A DNA stretch of 64,000 bases from Aromatoleum diolicum. GTDB lineage: Bacteria; Pseudomonadota; Gammaproteobacteria; Burkholderiales; Rhodocyclaceae. Numbering within the stretch: position 1 is the first letter of the stretch; every line of letters begins with the position of its first letter. Made by a program: the position numbers and the translations under genes. This document shows positions 62,234 through 64,000 of the stretch, one piece after another. The DNA lies in NCBI RefSeq assembly GCF_012910955.1, contig NZ_WTVQ01000008.1, positions 62,001-126,000 on the forward strand. The letters run 5' to 3'. Below the pieces are notes generated by a model. The model was not told the origin of the DNA and searched no databases. It saw nothing but the letters and a program-made list of their open reading frames with translations.

Positions 62234-62863
62234 TCAGGGCGAGGTCGCGGGATTGAGACTGTAGAGACCGACGAGCTTGGCTTCCGCCAGTACATGCCCC
62301 GCGATCGCATTGCGCACTTGCGCACCGCCGAACTGTCCCTCCAGCGCGCAGCACTCGACGTCGAGCGCGTACAGCGTGAAGACGTAGCGATGCACCAGCT
62401 CGTCATTCCACGGCGGGCACGGGCCATCGTAGCCGTAATAGTCGCCGCGCATGGCTTCGTCACCCTCAAACCAGGCGGTGTAGTCATTGATGCCCTGACG
62501 GCTGCCGTAGGCTGCGGCGGGGCCGGGCTTGCCCCCCGGGGTGACCTCCCGCGAGAAGCTGCCCGTCTCAATCTCCCGCAGATTGGCAGACAGGTCGATC
62601 AGCACCCAGTGAAAGAAATCGACCCGCGGCAGGCTTGCCGGCACATTGCGACCTTCCTGATTCACGTCGTCGCCCTTGCTCGGGACGTCGGGGTCATGGC
62701 AGATCAGTGCGAACGAGCGAGTGCCGGCCGGCACGCCGCTCCAGGCCAGGTGGGGATTGCGGTTTGCGCCGAGGCACACATGCCCGTCAGCGGCCGGAAT
62801 GCAGAACGAAAATTCTCCGGGAATGCGCGAGCCGTCGGCGAAACTTTGACTGGTCAATTTCAT
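62234..62863 (-). CDS. YbhB/YbcL family PEBP-like protein
   Basis: 209 residues. Phosphatidylethanolamine-binding-protein fold: SRIPGEFSFCIPAADGHV near residue 12, NRNPHLAWSGVPAGTRSFALICHDPDVPS near 35, YDGPCPPWNDELVHRYVFTLYAL near 144 and GHVLAEAKLVGLYSL at the end. Bacterial members have no firmly known function. No signal peptide. ATG 62863 follows AGGAG at 9 bases and is preferred over 62902. Confidence 0.9.
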   Translation of the reverse strand: MKLTSQSFADGSRIPGEFSFCIPAADGHVCLGANRNPHLAWSGVPAGTRSFALICHDPDVPSKGDDVNQEGRNVPASLPRVDFFHWVLIDLSANLREIETGSFSREVTPGGKPGPAAAYGSRQGINDYTAWFEGDEAMRGDYYGYDGPCPPWNDELVHRYVFTLYALDVECCALEGQFGGAQVRNAIAGHVLAEAKLVGLYSLNPATSP

Positions 62864-62974
62864 GCTGCTTGACTCCTGGTCTTGTCGGTCGGGGAGAAGC
62901 AATCAATCTGCGTCATTGTAGTGCCTCGCAAGCCACGCTGTGCCATCTCGCCGAGGCGCGATGCGGCGCTGGCT

Positions 62975-64000
62975 CTAGCCGGCGGTGCGACGGCGAAAAT
63001 CGCGCACCCTGGTCCCCAAAGCAAACAGCGTCGCGAAATATGCCGCGATGCCCGCGGCTACCACTGCGGTGAGGCGCAGCGCACGTGTCGCCGCATCCTG
63101 TTTCAGCCATGTGGCCTCTTCGCCCATGCCGAACCATAGCACTCCACCGAGTACCGCAAGCGCCGCGATCAGACGCAGGGCATACACTCCCCAGCCGGCC
63201 AGCGGCCGATATACCGCACGCCGGCGCAGTCCCCGGTAGAGCAGGCCGGCGTTCAGCAGCGATGCCAGTCCGATCGACAAAGCCAATCCGGCATGTTTCA
63301 TGGGCACGATGAACGCCAGGTTCATCAACTGCGTTGCCGCCAGCGTGATCAATGCAATCTTCACCGGAGTGCGGATATCCTGCCGCGCGTAGAAGCCCGG
63401 CGCCAGGATTTTCACTAGGATAAGCCCTGTCAGGCCGACGCTGTAGGCGACCAGTGCGAGCCGCGTCTGCAGTACGTCATTGGCGGTGAATGCGCCGTGC
63501 TGGAACAAGGTGGCAATAAGCGGCACCGCCAGCAACGCCAGCGCCAGCGCCGCCGGTAATGTCAGCATCAGCGTCAGCCGCAAGCCCCAGTCGAGCAGCG
63601 ACGAAAACGCCTCCGGTTGCTCGTCGGCATGCATTTTCGATAGGCTCGGCAGCAGGATCGTCCCCAGTGCGGCGCCCAGCAGGCCCGCTGGAAACTCCAT
63701 CAGGCGGTCGGCGTAATACAACCACGAGACGCTGCCGCTCGCCAGGAACGACGCGAAAATCGTGTTGATGATCAATGAAATCTGGCTCACCGAAACGCCG
63801 AGCATTGCCGGCAGCATCAGCTTCGCCACGCGTCGCACGCCCGGGTCGGAGAGGCTCAGGTCGAAGCGCGGCAACAGCCCGATGCGCGCAAGCGGACGCA
63901 ACTGCAGGGCCAGTTGCAACACCCCGCCGATGAAAACCGCCCAGGCCAGTGCCAGCACTGGCGGGTCGAAGTAGGGCGCCGCAAACAGCGCCATGCCGAT
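62975..64000 (-). CDS. murJ: Lipid II flippase MurJ (N-terminus beyond window)
   Basis: 342 codons of the C-terminal part, open at the right edge. About eleven hydrophobic helices are visible, with MurJ/MviN motifs [55 protein letters not shown] and [22 protein letters not shown]. MurJ flips lipid II across the inner membrane for peptidoglycan synthesis. The start and roughly 170 residues lie outside the window. It is 111 bp upstream of the PEBP gene on the same strand. Confidence 0.94.
   Translation of the reverse strand: MGMALFAAPYFDPPVLALAWAVFIGGVLQLALQLRPLARIGLLPRFDLSLSDPGVRRVAKLMLPAMLGVSVSQISLIINTIFASFLASGSVSWLYYADRLMEFPAGLLGAALGTILLPSLSKMHADEQPEAFSSLLDWGLRLTLMLTLPAALALALLAVPLIATLFQHGAFTANDVLQTRLALVAYSVGLTGLILVKILAPGFYARQDIRTPVKIALITLAATQLMNLAFIVPMKHAGLALSIGLASLLNAGLLYRGLRRRAVYRPLAGWGVYALRLIAALAVLGGVLWFGMGEEATWLKQDAATRALRLTAVVAAGIAAYFATLFALGTRVRDFRRRTAG

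Overview
The window is GC-rich chromosomal DNA from a betaproteobacterium, most likely of the Rhodocyclales (Azoarcus / Aromatoleum / Thauera type). This is inferred from gene content and order: an exbB-exbD-lpxK-ycaR-kdsB-adk run, flhDC-motAB-che genes, cysTWA with cysB and cysK, a liu acyl-CoA pathway, and protein sequences typical of that group. No rRNA, tRNA, CRISPR array, transposase or phage gene was seen. Coding density is high and the AT-rich stretches are confined to promoter regions.

Layout. 1-3.6 kb: a TIR-transmembrane-WD40 protein cut by the left edge, behind a secreted Sel1-repeat protein. 3.8-10.4 kb: a complete histidine utilisation operon on the minus strand (hutIG fusion, hutU, hutH, hutC). 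Its promoter overlaps a perfect 12-bp palindrome that is probably the HutC operator, and a second copy lies about 235 bp upstream. 10.4-13.1 kb: a LysR regulator, divergent from a 62-residue unknown ORF and a DUF3422 membrane protein. 13.2-23.8 kb: an AraC-type regulator divergent from a leucine/isovalerate-type operon (isovaleryl-CoA dehydrogenase, both methylcrotonyl-CoA carboxylase subunits, an acyl-CoA synthetase, a GST and acetoacetyl-CoA synthetase). 23.8-25.7 kb: guanine deaminase and a zinc-ribbon NUDIX hydrolase. 25.9-38.7 kb: an HDOD-REC-GGDEF protein, then the motility block flhD-flhC-motA-motB-cheR-cheB-cheV-cheV-cheY-cheZ-cheA and a small DUF3135 gene. 38.7-47.0 kb, minus strand: cysT-W-A-cysB-cysK-chrA-truC and transaldolase, a sulfur assimilation run that includes a chromate transporter. 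47.3-52.6 kb: a degenerate EAL protein, a pirin, RluA, an RBBP9-like hydrolase, a periplasmic sulfate-binding protein and Fe-SOD. 52.7-58.2 kb: xseA divergent from exbBD-lpxK-ycaR-kdsB-adk, separated by a DnaA-box-containing hairpin. 58.3-64.0 kb: a phosphofructokinase, a phytochelatin-synthase-like peptidase, gamma-glutamyltranspeptidase, a PEBP-family protein and the C-terminal part of MurJ.

Functionally the window links nitrogen and carbon salvage (histidine, leucine, guanine, glutathione) with motility and sulfate uptake. The least ordinary items are the hutI-hutG gene fusion, the TIR-WD40 protein, a receiver-less CheB with two CheV proteins and a CheZ carrying extra CheY-binding-like motifs, chrA fused into the cys run by start/stop overlap, an 18-codon ORF coupled to cysT, the DnaA-box hairpin upstream of exbB, and a phosphofructokinase with a mixed ATP/PPi signature. 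I saw no complete, wholly unfamiliar system.
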